DNA from: Oscillospiraceae bacterium
GTDB taxonomy: Bacteria > Bacillota > Clostridia > Oscillospirales > Acutalibacteraceae
Assembly: GCA_028697255.1 (NCBI GenBank)
Contig: JAQVFM010000018.1
Location: forward strand, 1-34,072
Direction: 5' to 3'
Length of the DNA stretch: 34,072 nt
Positions 16,316 to 25,960 of this stretch are shown here, one piece after another (the stretch's first letter is position 1; the number at the start of each line of letters is the position of its first letter). A program made the translations under genes and the position numbers. The notes under the pieces were generated by a model that saw only the letters and a list, made by a program, of their open reading frames with translations, searched no databases and was not told the origin of the DNA.

Positions 16316-17773
16316 TTATCTTTTAAGGTTAACAAGCTCCTGAAGCATTTCGTCCGAAACTGTTATTACCCTTGAATTAGCCTGAAAACCTCTTTGGGTG
16401 GTTATCATATCTGTGAACTCTTTAGAAAGATCAACGTTTGACATTTCAAGACCGCCTGATACAATCACTCCGGTAGCATTACTTCCGGGACTGACAACTT
16501 CCGGCGAACCTGAGTTTTGTGTTTCAAATAAATATATTCCGTCCTGCTGAGACAACCCTTCGGGGTTTATAAACTTGGCCACCGCCACCTGCCCCAAAAC
16601 CTCGATCTCGCCGGGAATATGCATAGGCACCTGATTGGATGTGTATAGGCCGGTTACCGTGCCATCGGGTGCTAAGCTGTATTCACTGAACAGCAATACA
16701 TTTGAAACAAGTCCGCTAATGTCCACTGTGGATATTGTCTCTGCGTTTGCCCCGGTCACTGCATTATCCCCTACAAGAACGCCTGCCGGACCGATTTCAA
16801 CATTTGTGTAGATTGTTGTGCTTAAGCCTGTAATATCATCAATGCCTACCAAGTTGCCGTTTTCAAATACAACGTCACTATATCCGGGTATTGTCAGTGA
16901 CGGTCCGTTAATAGAGCCGAGCGTCTCTTGTGTCCCGGTAAAGTGCCCTTTATAAACTGCTGAAATCGTGCCGTCCTCAGCAATCTCCCAATCTCTATAA
17001 TCAGCCGGCTCTGCCACAAAATCACTAAGATTAGCAATGATAACATTGCCTAAGGTACCGTCACCTGTAACTGTACCGTCAGCATTAAACTCTATATTGC
17101 CATATATTACATCCGTGTCGCCTGTAGTGGTATTGTCTCCGACAAGCTGTCCGTTTTCATATCGAATATTTGTATACCCGGCAACAGAAATATCCGACAG
17201 GCTTCCAATATTTTCGTATGTATTCGGCAGATGCTCGGGATATTCACCGGAGTAAACGCCTGTAATTAATCCCTCTTTGCTTATAAAAATATTAGTATAG
17301 TCGTCAATGTTGGGGATTATAATCGGTGATGCGTCCAGATTGGAGTCATTATAGGGCTGCCAGCCGGTAACTTGCAAACCGTTTGAGTCAACAAGCCTTC
17401 CCCCGGCATCAAAGGTAAAATTGCCTACCCGTGTATAGATGTCGGAGCCTGTCTTGTCCCTCACCACAAAGTAGCCTTCGCCGGAAATATATAAATCCAA
17501 TGTCCTGTCGGTGATTTGAATGCCGCCTCTTGTGTTAATAACGTCAATTGATGACACTGTGGAACCGTATCCTATCTGTCTGGGGTTTGTGCCTCCGGCG
17601 ACATTGGAACCGGCGGATGCCCCGGATATTGTTTGATAATAGATATCTTTAAATGTCACTCTGCTTGCTCTGAAAGCGGTTGTGTTCACGTTTGCAATGT
17701 TGTTGCCTATTACGTCCATTTTAATTTGATGTGTCCTAAGCCCCGTAACTCCCGAATATAAAGACCTTAACAT
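16316..17773 (-). CDS. flgE: Flagellar hook protein FlgE with duplicated central modules
   Basis: 485 aa, MLRSLYSGVTGLRTHQIKMDVIGNNIANVNTTAFRASRVTFKDIYYQ... and C-terminal SNVDLSKEFTDMITTQRGFQANSRVITVSDEMLQELVNLKR. Confidence 0.96.
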   Translation of the reverse strand: MLRSLYSGVTGLRTHQIKMDVIGNNIANVNTTAFRASRVTFKDIYYQTISGASAGSNVAGGTNPRQIGYGSTVSSIDVINTRGGIQITDRTLDLYISGEGYFVVRDKTGSDIYTRVGNFTFDAGGRLVDSNGLQVTGWQPYNDSNLDASPIIIPNIDDYTNIFISKEGLITGVYSGEYPEHLPNTYENIGSLSDISVAGYTNIRYENGQLVGDNTTTGDTDVIYGNIEFNADGTVTGDGTLGNVIIANLSDFVAEPADYRDWEIAEDGTISAVYKGHFTGTQETLGSINGPSLTIPGYSDVVFENGNLVGIDDITGLSTTIYTNVEIGPAGVLVGDNAVTGANAETISTVDISGLVSNVLLFSEYSLAPDGTVTGLYTSNQVPMHIPGEIEVLGQVAVAKFINPEGLSQQDGIYLFETQNSGSPEVVSPGSNATGVIVSGGLEMSNVDLSKEFTDMITTQRGFQANSRVITVSDEMLQELVNLKR

Positions 17774-17793
17774 TTATATTTACCTCCTCAAAT

Positions 17794-18222
17794 TTATATT
17801 GAAATTTCAATTATTTCATCAAATCCGACTTTAATATCATTTACGGTGATATAAGTTTCTCCCCCGATAAACTCAACCTTTTGGGCAGTGCCCTCTATCA
17901 GTTCAGTTTCACCGTCGGGCCTTGTGTGTGACGCCTTTACATTTTTGCCGATATAGGACACCGAAAGAAAGTTTGAAAAGCTTTCGTTTAGCTGCTGAGT
18001 GGCGGCAAGCGATGAAAACTGTGCCATCTGCGAAAGAAACTGTGTATCTTCAACCGGATTCAACATGTTTTGATTTTTTAGCTGTGCCGCCAAAAGGGTG
18101 AAAAAATCCTGCATTGAAATGTCGTTGTATCCACCCCTTTTCTGGGCCCCGTTTACATAATTCTGGTTTGCCGTGATGCTTGCTGTCGGTGCGATAGCCA
18201 TGTCACATACCCCCTTAAACAA
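17794..18222 (-). CDS. flgD: Flagellar hook assembly scaffold FlgD
   Basis: 142 aa, MQDFFTLLAAQLKNQNMLNPVEDTQFLSQMAQFSSLAATQQLNESF. Confidence 0.95.
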   Translation of the reverse strand: MFKGVCDMAIAPTASITANQNYVNGAQKRGGYNDISMQDFFTLLAAQLKNQNMLNPVEDTQFLSQMAQFSSLAATQQLNESFSNFLSVSYIGKNVKASHTRPDGETELIEGTAQKVEFIGGETYITVNDIKVGFDEIIEISI

Positions 18223-19618
18223 GATAATTTAACAGCTGCTTTGCTTTGATAATCTGCTGCGCATTTTCAATACCGTGGTCTATATCGCCGCCCTTTACAT
18301 AACTTCCGGTATATCGAGCTTTTGCAGTATTATCATTGCCTTGCTGTCCAAAGCCTTCGGTAAAATCGGCGAAAGTATTGGAAGAACCGGTTTGTACGTC
18401 TATGTTCGTAGTATCCATAAGCCTGTCCGTTAACTCATATTTCAGCTGTGCGATATTTTCGGACAAAAGCTTTGAGGTGCCTGCATTTTCGGCAATGAGT
18501 CTGAGTGACAGTTTGCCGTCGGTGTATTCCATTTCGACAGTCACCCTGCCTAATTCCTCCGGCCAAAGTTCCATTGTAAATTTTGTTTTTTCGTTAAATT
18601 CTTTATTAACAATTGAGTCTGTTATCTGCATTACGACGGGTTTGTTTTTTATAGCTGCGGTAACAGAATTTTCCTTTCCGGAATAGACCTCGGCGCGTGC
18701 CGTTTCAAATACGGGATTTTCATGAATAAAATTATGCTGGTTGTCGCCGAATTCCGTTTTGTGTTCGTTTTTCTTTTCAAATTGAATGATAGTCTCAAAA
18801 GGTGAATTTCCGGTTTCGGCTGTTTGGCTGCCAGACACCATTGAAGTGTTAGTATGCGTCAATATATCGGCTTGTTTTGGATCTTGTGCCTTTACAACCT
18901 GTATCTGCGTTTGAGCCTTATCCTGCGGATTATCCTGATCCCGCGCTGTCACGGTGCTGACTTTGGTGCTTTGTGTCTGCCCGCTTTCTGTTTTTTGCGT
19001 AATATGTATTTTCTGATACTTTTTGCTTGATTCTATTGAATGAACAACATCAGCGCTGCTAAAATCGGTATTCAGTGAGCTGCTGGACAAATGTTTTTTA
19101 ACTATCTGCAAATTATTTTCGTGAGCATAGTTTTCGGATTGTGCTGAAGATGCTGCATTATATTGAATGTGATTTTGGATATGCAATCCGCTCTTGTTAT
19201 CAAAAGCTGTATCCTGCGGCACCATATCCTGCAGCTCCTGAGGTAATAAGGCGTCAACCTCCGGCTTGGCAGGCGCATAAAGCTCAATTGCATCACTTAT
19301 TAATGCTTGGTTATCACCATCTGTTACGGCTTTTTGCATCGGCATATCCGCATTAAACTGTATGTCTGTCGCTTGAGTGCAAAGGGCTGTCATGTTTGAT
19401 ATAACGCTTGTTATGATTTGCTCGTCTTCCTGCTCGTCTGCCTGTTTTCGAACTGTCAGAGGAAATAAAAATTCTGCAAACTTTTGAACTTTTTGTGCAT
19501 TTGCTTTTGTTTTCTTTACACTTATTTCAACCGCCGGTCTATCGGCCGTTATTGCTGCCGACTCGTGCATTTTTTCACCCGCCTTTTCATCATGCTTTTG
19601 CGCATATAAATTCCTCAA
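18215..19618 (-). CDS. fliK: Flagellar hook-length control protein FliK
   Basis: 467 aa; Gln/Thr-rich N-terminal region and C-terminal ELWPEELGRVTVEMEYTDGKLSLRLIAENAGTSKLLSENIAQLKYEL (Flg_hook core). Confidence 0.9.
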   Translation of the reverse strand: MRNLYAQKHDEKAGEKMHESAAITADRPAVEISVKKTKANAQKVQKFAEFLFPLTVRKQADEQEDEQIITSVISNMTALCTQATDIQFNADMPMQKAVTDGDNQALISDAIELYAPAKPEVDALLPQELQDMVPQDTAFDNKSGLHIQNHIQYNAASSAQSENYAHENNLQIVKKHLSSSSLNTDFSSADVVHSIESSKKYQKIHITQKTESGQTQSTKVSTVTARDQDNPQDKAQTQIQVVKAQDPKQADILTHTNTSMVSGSQTAETGNSPFETIIQFEKKNEHKTEFGDNQHNFIHENPVFETARAEVYSGKENSVTAAIKNKPVVMQITDSIVNKEFNEKTKFTMELWPEELGRVTVEMEYTDGKLSLRLIAENAGTSKLLSENIAQLKYELTDRLMDTTNIDVQTGSSNTFADFTEGFGQQGNDNTAKARYTGSYVKGGDIDHGIENAQQIIKAKQLLNYLV

Positions 19619-20021
19619 TTAGACGTTCATTTTCTTTGCTCTCAAGTTTTTTATATATGCCGTACTGGACTTCTTTTAATTTATTTAATGTTTTGACCTC
19701 TGTCGATGCCTTGACCAGTACCTTGGTTTGCATGTCAATGCGCTTTTGCAGCTTGTCGGCTTCGCTTTGCTTTTGTTTTTGCAGCATTTCAATTTCTCTT
19801 AAATATAAGCTAAACTGTTTAAGCTCGGCGGCCGAAACGCCGGCTGATGACATAGAGTTCAAGCGAGATGCATATTGGTTATGCAGTTTTTCCAAAAACA
19901 TTATTTCGTCTTGTAAAACGTTCATCTGAGATTTGAGATTAAGAAGTATTGTTTTCTCGTTTTCTTCCATATTTTCTTTAAATCCCAATGCGCTTTGCAA
20001 AGTAAACCTGAACTTTTTCAT
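19590..20021 (-). CDS. fliJ: Flagellar export protein FliJ
   Basis: 143-aa coiled coil MKKFRFTLQSALGFKENMEENEKTILLNLKSQMNVLQDEI, immediately after fliI. Confidence 0.9.
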   Translation of the reverse strand: MKKFRFTLQSALGFKENMEENEKTILLNLKSQMNVLQDEIMFLEKLHNQYASRLNSMSSAGVSAAELKQFSLYLREIEMLQKQKQSEADKLQKRIDMQTKVLVKASTEVKTLNKLKEVQYGIYKKLESKENERLIEEFICAKA

Positions 20022-20044
20022 AAGCTCAACTTTCCTTTCCTGTT

Positions 20045-21346
20045 TTAAGCCAAGGCCTGCTTCATTAATTCAAGCGTCTTTTCAAAAGGAAATGCCGTGT
20101 CCTTTTTTTGACATAAAAACTCGTTTATTTTATCGATCTTACTTATCGCTTCGTCCAGTGCTTTGTTCGTTCCGCTTTTATAAGCGCCTATGCTTATGAG
20201 GTCAAAGTTTTGATAATAAACCGACAAATATTGCCTCATTTTGTTTGCCATCTGCAGGTGATCGTCGCTCACTATGTCATTCATTATCCTGCTGATGCTT
20301 GCTAATATGTCTATGGCAGGGTAATGGTTTCTCATAGCTATTGAACGTGACAAAACTATGTGCCCGTCCAATATACCTCGCACCGTATCGGAAATGGGCT
20401 CGTTGACATCATCGCCTTCAACAAGAACGGTATATAATGCAGTAATTGAGCCGGTTTCAAAATTTCCGGAACGTTCGAGCAGCCTTGGCATCAATGAGTA
20501 TACCGACGGCGTATACCCCCTTGCTACGGGCGGCTCCCCTGTAGCAAGCCCAATTTCGCGCTGTGCCATAGCAAACCTTGTGAGAGAGTCCATAAGCAAT
20601 ACGACATTTTTTCCGCAGTCTTTGAAGTATTCGGCAATTGCTGTGGCAACAAAAGCACATTTGAGTCTGACCATTGCCGGCTGATCGGACGTAGCAACCA
20701 CCACAACAGAGCGCTTCATCCCTTCGGGGCCCAAATCCTTTTCGATAAATTCCTTTACTTCTCTTCCCCTTTCGCCAATAAGCGCTATAACATTTATATC
20801 GGCTTGGACATTTTGCGCTATCATACCTAACAGAGTGCTTTTGCCAACACCGCTTCCTGAAAATATACCCATCCTTTGACCTTTTGCACAGGTCAGCAGA
20901 GAATCAATTGCCTTTATGCCCATATATATAGGTTCGGTCACTCGGGGCCTGGCGAGCGGATTAATGGGTGTTCCGTTTACAGAGTATTTAACAGTGTTTT
21001 CTATAGCACCAAGCCCGTCAATAGGTGTGCCGAGACCATCAAGTATGCGCCCTTGAAGCTGTGAACCAACATTTATTTCAAGCACGTTTTTCACAGCCTC
21101 GACATAACTTCCGGGGGCTACACTGCACAAGTTGTCATAAGGGATAAGAATTGCCCTGTCATTGCGAAACCCCACAACCTCCGATAAAATATATCCTCCG
21201 TCAACCGTATATATTTTGCATATTTCACCTATACCGGCCATCAGTCCGACTGCTTCCACCGTCAGTCCGATAACCTTGTCAATTTTTCCCCTGTAAGATA
21301 TCGTTTCGCATTGCCGTATTGCTTGCTTGGCTTTTGCAAAATCCAT
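20045..21346 (-). CDS. fliI: Flagellum-specific export ATPase FliI
   Basis: 433 aa; Walker A FSGSGVGKSTLLGM, Walker B VVLLMDSLTRFAMAQREIGLATGEPP. Confidence 0.99.
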   Translation of the reverse strand: MDFAKAKQAIRQCETISYRGKIDKVIGLTVEAVGLMAGIGEICKIYTVDGGYILSEVVGFRNDRAILIPYDNLCSVAPGSYVEAVKNVLEINVGSQLQGRILDGLGTPIDGLGAIENTVKYSVNGTPINPLARPRVTEPIYMGIKAIDSLLTCAKGQRMGIFSGSGVGKSTLLGMIAQNVQADINVIALIGERGREVKEFIEKDLGPEGMKRSVVVVATSDQPAMVRLKCAFVATAIAEYFKDCGKNVVLLMDSLTRFAMAQREIGLATGEPPVARGYTPSVYSLMPRLLERSGNFETGSITALYTVLVEGDDVNEPISDTVRGILDGHIVLSRSIAMRNHYPAIDILASISRIMNDIVSDDHLQMANKMRQYLSVYYQNFDLISIGAYKSGTNKALDEAISKIDKINEFLCQKKDTAFPFEKTLELMKQALA

Positions 21347-21376
21347 TGGTCTCCCCCCTGCTTTTTTGGGGCTGGG

Positions 21377-22126
21377 CTAAAGTGCTATTAAATTGCTCTT
21401 TACCATATCAATCTGCTTGCTTAAGCTCGCATCTAAGTACACACTGTCGGTTTCGAGCTTTATTGTTCCTCTTTCTTCACCGATGTCACTATGTATTTCT
21501 ATAAACTCAAATTCTTCTGCCAGCTTATGCAGTTTATCTTGATTGAAGGTCATAGCCTGATAGTCTTGGTCCGCCAAAGTAACCGTCAGCTTTGTTGCGG
21601 CCGGCAGCTTTTTAACGACCTGTTCAAAAATTGCCAGAAAAGCACCATCCTCCGCCATAAATCTATCGCAGGTAATTTTTTTAGCTATTTCCGTGGCGAG
21701 ATCAATAATTGTCTTTTTGCTGCTATAAATAATCTTGTCCCTCTCCTCAGTAAAACAGGCACAAAGATTTTCTATCTCCTCCATCATTTTTACGGCTTTG
21801 TCCTGCACTTCGGCATATCCCTTGGCAAGCCCGTCGGAATACCCGGATTGCTGCGATGCGCGATATCTTTCTAAATATATTTTATTAGAGTTCTTATCCG
21901 CCTCGAGGATAATGCTTTGAGCCTCCTGCTCAGCTTCTTTAATAATTTGTTCTGCTTTTTTCTTCGCGCTTGATAAAATCTCGTCAGCCTTTTGCCGGCA
22001 AAAATTATCATCCTCCTCTAAGATTTCTTGTTCGCAATCTTCATAGAATTCTTCAAGTTTGTAAGACAAACCCGTGTCCGCGCTATCCTTTTTTATTAGA
22101 TTAACTGAGAACATAATCAGCACCAC
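21377..22126 (-). CDS. fliH: Flagellar assembly protein FliH
   Basis: 249 aa, coiled-coil N-terminus (ADEILSSAKKKAEQIIKEAEQEAQSIILEA) and FliH/V-ATPase E-like C-terminus, between fliG and fliI. Confidence 0.92.
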   Translation of the reverse strand: MVLIMFSVNLIKKDSADTGLSYKLEEFYEDCEQEILEEDDNFCRQKADEILSSAKKKAEQIIKEAEQEAQSIILEADKNSNKIYLERYRASQQSGYSDGLAKGYAEVQDKAVKMMEEIENLCACFTEERDKIIYSSKKTIIDLATEIAKKITCDRFMAEDGAFLAIFEQVVKKLPAATKLTVTLADQDYQAMTFNQDKLHKLAEEFEFIEIHSDIGEERGTIKLETDSVYLDASLSKQIDMVKSNLIAL

Positions 22127-23156
22127 CTCTTTGTATTACGATATCGCCGTTTTCTTCAAGTTTTCTTATTACATCTACAATTCTTTGCTGAGCTTCATTT
22201 ACATCGCTGATTCTTATACCCTTGAGGTACTTAATGTCCTCTTTAATAATATCTCTCAACCTTGATGACATATTTGCATAGATTACTTCCTGAGTCTCGC
22301 TGTTGGAGCCTTTTAGCGCAATCATCAAATCCTTGATATCCACCTCTGTAACTATGCGCTGAATATCGTAATCCTCGAGCGTTACAATATCCTCGAACAC
22401 GAACATCCTCTTGCGGATTTCCTCAGCCAGCTCTTTATTTCTTTTAGACAATTCCTCCGAAATAAATTTTTCTGTGCTTCTGTCAACATGGTTTAGAATT
22501 TCGGCAACATTCTTAACTCCGCCTGCCTCCATGAACCCATCCAGATATACGGAAGAAAGCTTTTTTTCAAGCGATTTTTCAATATCTTTAATGATTTCGG
22601 GTGAAATACTATCAAGCGTCGCCATTCTTTCGATAACATCTAACTGCATATCCTTGGGCAAAAGGGCAATAATATGCGCCGCCTGTTCAATATTGGCATA
22701 TGACAAAATAACCGCCACTGTTTGCGCATGCTCATTTTGAAGAAACCCCAAAAGATACTGTGGCTCGATTTTTTTAATAAAGTCGAACGCCTTGACCTTA
22801 AGCCCGCTTGTTACCTTGGCAAGTATATTGGCGGCGCTCTGTGTGCCAAAGGCTTTTTCTAACACATCTTTTGCAAACTGCATGCCGCCTTCTGTTATAT
22901 ACTTTTGGGCAAGGCACATTTGGTAAAATTCCTCCACTACTTGCCCGCTCACTTCAGGGGTGACGCTTTTAATTTTTGATATTTCGATAATAAGCTGCTC
23001 TATCTCGTCCTCTTTAAGGTACCTGAACACATTGGCAGCAGCGTCCGTCCCAAGGTTTATTGCTATTATGGCCGCCTTGGAATATTCAGAAATGTTCGCT
23101 TTGTCTGAGATATTTAAGGAATCCGGCATTTTTGCAGCAACTTTATTAGTTATCAT
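22101..23156 (-). CDS. fliG: Flagellar motor switch protein FliG
   Basis: 351 aa, KAAIIAINLGTDAAANVFRYLKEDEIEQLIIEISKI and MFVFEDIVTLEDYDIQRIVTEVDIKDLMIALKGS. Confidence 0.98.
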   Translation of the reverse strand: MITNKVAAKMPDSLNISDKANISEYSKAAIIAINLGTDAAANVFRYLKEDEIEQLIIEISKIKSVTPEVSGQVVEEFYQMCLAQKYITEGGMQFAKDVLEKAFGTQSAANILAKVTSGLKVKAFDFIKKIEPQYLLGFLQNEHAQTVAVILSYANIEQAAHIIALLPKDMQLDVIERMATLDSISPEIIKDIEKSLEKKLSSVYLDGFMEAGGVKNVAEILNHVDRSTEKFISEELSKRNKELAEEIRKRMFVFEDIVTLEDYDIQRIVTEVDIKDLMIALKGSNSETQEVIYANMSSRLRDIIKEDIKYLKGIRISDVNEAQQRIVDVIRKLEENGDIVIQRGGADYVLS

Positions 23157-24714
23157 TATGTCCCTGCCCTCCCTGTAACATGCTTCTGAGCAACAAAGCT
23201 GTAATCTGGGGTTTTTTTACCGCAAATTCCCTTATATCCTTGATATAATGATTTTGTTCACTTTCGCTCAATTTGATGTCCGTTTCTTTAACCTTGGCCA
23301 TAAGTTCCTCTTCACTCAATAATTTTTTTACAAGTTCTTTTTTTCTTTTTTGCTTGGCTTTAAGAATTATAATTATAATAGCCACTGCTAAAATTAGCGT
23401 TATAAGACCATAAATTATCAAGTACTGAGGTGCAAACGGATCTGCAAAAAAAGTAGGAAGATCGCCATCCTGCGATGGTTCTTCATCGGCATTGCCCCCG
23501 GCAAAATCCGTATAAAAAATCTCGACTTTTTCTTTGCTTACGCCCGATGTGTTTGCGACAATGCCGGTAATTTTGTCGGCCTCTGTTTCAGATATATCTT
23601 TTTTGTCGATAAGCACCGAAACGGTAAGATCCTTTATTTCAGCACCATCTTTTTGTATCTGCTCCCTGATTTGGCTCACGAGATAATCAACGCTTACCTT
23701 GTTCTTAATGTTTTCGTTATTGTCAGTATCCGCCGGAATATGGTAACCCGGTATTTCGGTGTTGGGTTCGGTACCGGGAATGCCCCCGTTTTGCGGTATA
23801 TTGCCCGGCCCTTCATATTCCTGATCAAAATTATCAATTACGCCAGTATTGTTTTCGCCCGGCACATACTCGGTTTTATCTATCGCTTTTTTGCTGTAGT
23901 CCAAAACCACGTTAACGCCCACGCTCAATTTGTCTCTGCCGTATATAGGCTCGAGCACTGAGACTATTCTGTTTGAAATAATATTTGCCATTTCGTTTTC
24001 GGTTTTAATCTTTTCAGCAGTGGATACAAGCGAGCTGTCCTCGGAATAATCATTAATAATCGCACCTGTTTGGTCAACAATCGAAACATTTTCTTGCAAA
24101 AGCCCGGGTACACTCCTTGCCACCAACAGCTCTATGCCTTTTATCTGTTTTTTAGAAAGGGTTACATTGTTTTTCAGCTTTAAAACAACCGAAGAGCTTG
24201 GAGATATTTTATCCTCTTCAAGCACGGCATAACTGTTGTCGGGTACCGTAATGGAAACAATGGCATCTTCAACACCATCAAGCGTTTTTATAGTGGCCTG
24301 CAGCCTTTCTTGTACTAAAAACAAACTGTATTTTGTCTTTTCATAATCCGTAGTCATGAAATCAATGTTCTCGGTAAAAATGTCATAATTCAACGCCGAT
24401 TTTGGAAATCCCTCGGTCGCAAGCTGAATTTTTACGCTGGGCTCATCCTTTTCGTCCACGTATATTGTGCTGTCGTTTTCAACCTTGTAAGGCACAGACA
24501 TCTCGTCAAGTTTTCCGGCTATCGTATAACATTCTTCGACATCGAGATTTCTGTACAAGACAACATAGTGCTTTAAATTTAAAAGCACCGCAATAATAAC
24601 AGTAGTCACAACAACCACAGCCAATATGGCAATATATGTGATACGTCTTTTTTTATCCAGATTCTTAATGTATTCAACTAACTTGGACAAATACATGGTC
24701 GCTTTTTGATTCAT
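23146..24714 (-). CDS. fliF: Flagellar MS-ring protein FliF
   Basis: 522 aa, VVLYRNLDVEECYTIAGKLDEMSVPYKVENDSTIYV, GFPKSALNYDIF, VKLKNNVTLSKKQIKGIELLVARSVPGL. Confidence 0.98.
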   Translation of the reverse strand: MNQKATMYLSKLVEYIKNLDKKRRITYIAILAVVVVTTVIIAVLLNLKHYVVLYRNLDVEECYTIAGKLDEMSVPYKVENDSTIYVDEKDEPSVKIQLATEGFPKSALNYDIFTENIDFMTTDYEKTKYSLFLVQERLQATIKTLDGVEDAIVSITVPDNSYAVLEEDKISPSSSVVLKLKNNVTLSKKQIKGIELLVARSVPGLLQENVSIVDQTGAIINDYSEDSSLVSTAEKIKTENEMANIISNRIVSVLEPIYGRDKLSVGVNVVLDYSKKAIDKTEYVPGENNTGVIDNFDQEYEGPGNIPQNGGIPGTEPNTEIPGYHIPADTDNNENIKNKVSVDYLVSQIREQIQKDGAEIKDLTVSVLIDKKDISETEADKITGIVANTSGVSKEKVEIFYTDFAGGNADEEPSQDGDLPTFFADPFAPQYLIIYGLITLILAVAIIIIILKAKQKRKKELVKKLLSEEELMAKVKETDIKLSESEQNHYIKDIREFAVKKPQITALLLRSMLQGGQGHNDN

Positions 24715-24734
24715 GACTATTCTCCAGTTCCAAA

Positions 24735-25046
24735 CTATAGAGTAATCCGCATAATTTCATTATACGCATCAAGAATCTTGTTCCTGACCTGCACCGCCAT
24801 CAAAGTTGCTATTTCTGCCTTTTCGGCATTTATCATAATTGTATGTAAATCATCTGCATTGCCCGACGCAATTTTTAAGATATCGTTTTTGGCAACCCTG
24901 TCTGCTTCATTTACATTTTCGATAAGTCCTGATAGCATATCCTTAAAACTTGCTCCGACACCCTCAACTTCATTTGCCGGCGCCTGTTTTTGTATCAATT
25001 CAGCAGGGCTTATGCTGCTTAGTGGCGCTATATACACTAAAAACAC
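24735..25046 (-). CDS. fliE: Flagellar hook-basal body complex protein FliE
   Basis: 103 aa, FKDMLSGLIENVNEADRVAKNDILKIASGNADDLHTIMINAEKAEIATLMAVQVRNKILDAYNEIMRITL. Confidence 0.96.
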   Translation of the reverse strand: MFLVYIAPLSSISPAELIQKQAPANEVEGVGASFKDMLSGLIENVNEADRVAKNDILKIASGNADDLHTIMINAEKAEIATLMAVQVRNKILDAYNEIMRITL

Positions 25047-25064
25047 CTCATTTTGTAAATATAA

Positions 25065-25487
25065 TTATCTTCCGATTTGAAGGGCACTCATAGCCATGGT
25101 TTTTATCGCATTTACGGCAGTGACATTTGCGTCATATGACCTTGTCGCAGACATCATATCCATCATTTCCTTTACCATGTCTATGTTGGGGTATCTAACA
25201 TAGCCAAGTTCATCGGCGTCGGGATGGTCAGGCTCATAAACAAGCTTAAACGATTTGTCATCTTCCACAACCTCGGATATTTCTACGCCCTGACCAACCT
25301 TATTTCTTTGTGTATCAAGCATATCGGAAAAACGCTCTCGCATTACTACCATCTTTCTGGAATAGGGCTCGCCGTTTTCAGTCCTTGTTGTATCGGCATT
25401 TGCTATATTTTGGGATACGACATCCATCCTAAAGCGCTGGGCAGTAAGTGCTGAGCCGGCAATGTTAAGACTTGATAAAAACGACAT
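25065..25487 (-). CDS. flgC: Flagellar basal-body rod protein FlgC
   Basis: 140 aa, SSLNIAGSALTAQRFRMDVVSQNIANADTTRTENGEPYSRKMVVM...YPNIDMVKEMMDMMSATRSYDANV. Confidence 0.98.
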   Translation of the reverse strand: MSFLSSLNIAGSALTAQRFRMDVVSQNIANADTTRTENGEPYSRKMVVMRERFSDMLDTQRNKVGQGVEISEVVEDDKSFKLVYEPDHPDADELGYVRYPNIDMVKEMMDMMSATRSYDANVTAVNAIKTMAMSALQIGR

Positions 25488-25488
25488 A

Positions 25489-25851
25489 TTATCTTCTTCC
25501 CTCCATTAGAACAGTTTTGATATTTGAAAATTCATCAGACAGCTTTCTTACCATGTATTCGTATTGGATCTGCACACGGTATAATTCCAAGCTTTCCTTG
25601 TCGATATCAACATTGTTGCCGTCTTCTCTCAGGGATGTGTCATTTCTTGTCACTATGCGGGCGTCAGGAACATCTTTTTCTTTTAACATTACGCTTGGTG
25701 TCAGGTTATTTAAGTATTCCTCAAACTTTACTTCTCTGCTCTTATAGCCGGGTGTGTCTATGTTTGCAATATTGTTTGAGATAATACGTTGTCTAAGCCA
25801 CAGGGCATCAAGAGTTTTTTGCATTACAGACATGCCAGATAAATTTAACAT
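25489..25851 (-). CDS. flgB: Flagellar basal-body rod protein FlgB
   Basis: 120 aa, MQKTLDALWLRQRIISNNIANIDTPGYKSREVKFEEYL; SD gaaggtgg; first gene of the operon. Confidence 0.97.
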   Translation of the reverse strand: MLNLSGMSVMQKTLDALWLRQRIISNNIANIDTPGYKSREVKFEEYLNNLTPSVMLKEKDVPDARIVTRNDTSLREDGNNVDIDKESLELYRVQIQYEYMVRKLSDEFSNIKTVLMEGRR

Positions 25852-25883
25852 TCCGTTATCCCACCTTCGTTTATAAAAATAAT

Positions 25884-25919
25884 CAAAAAAGCAGCTGCCT
25901 TTAAGCTAAAGCAGCTGCC
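25884..25919 (-). terminator. Riboswitch-associated intrinsic terminator upstream of flgB
   Basis: Minus strand GGCAGCTGC-TTTAGCTTAAAG-GCAGCTGC-TTTTTT: 8-bp GC-rich stem extended by TTTA/TAAA, then U-tract. Confidence 0.9.
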
Positions 25920-25960
25920 AATACAACAAAAACACACTCCGCATAAAATGCGAGTGGAGC

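Noticed and set aside
18845-18875. GCCGATAT on the minus strand inside fliK
   Set aside because: Nearest upstream TAAA is at 19 nt rather than 15, and it lies within coding sequence.
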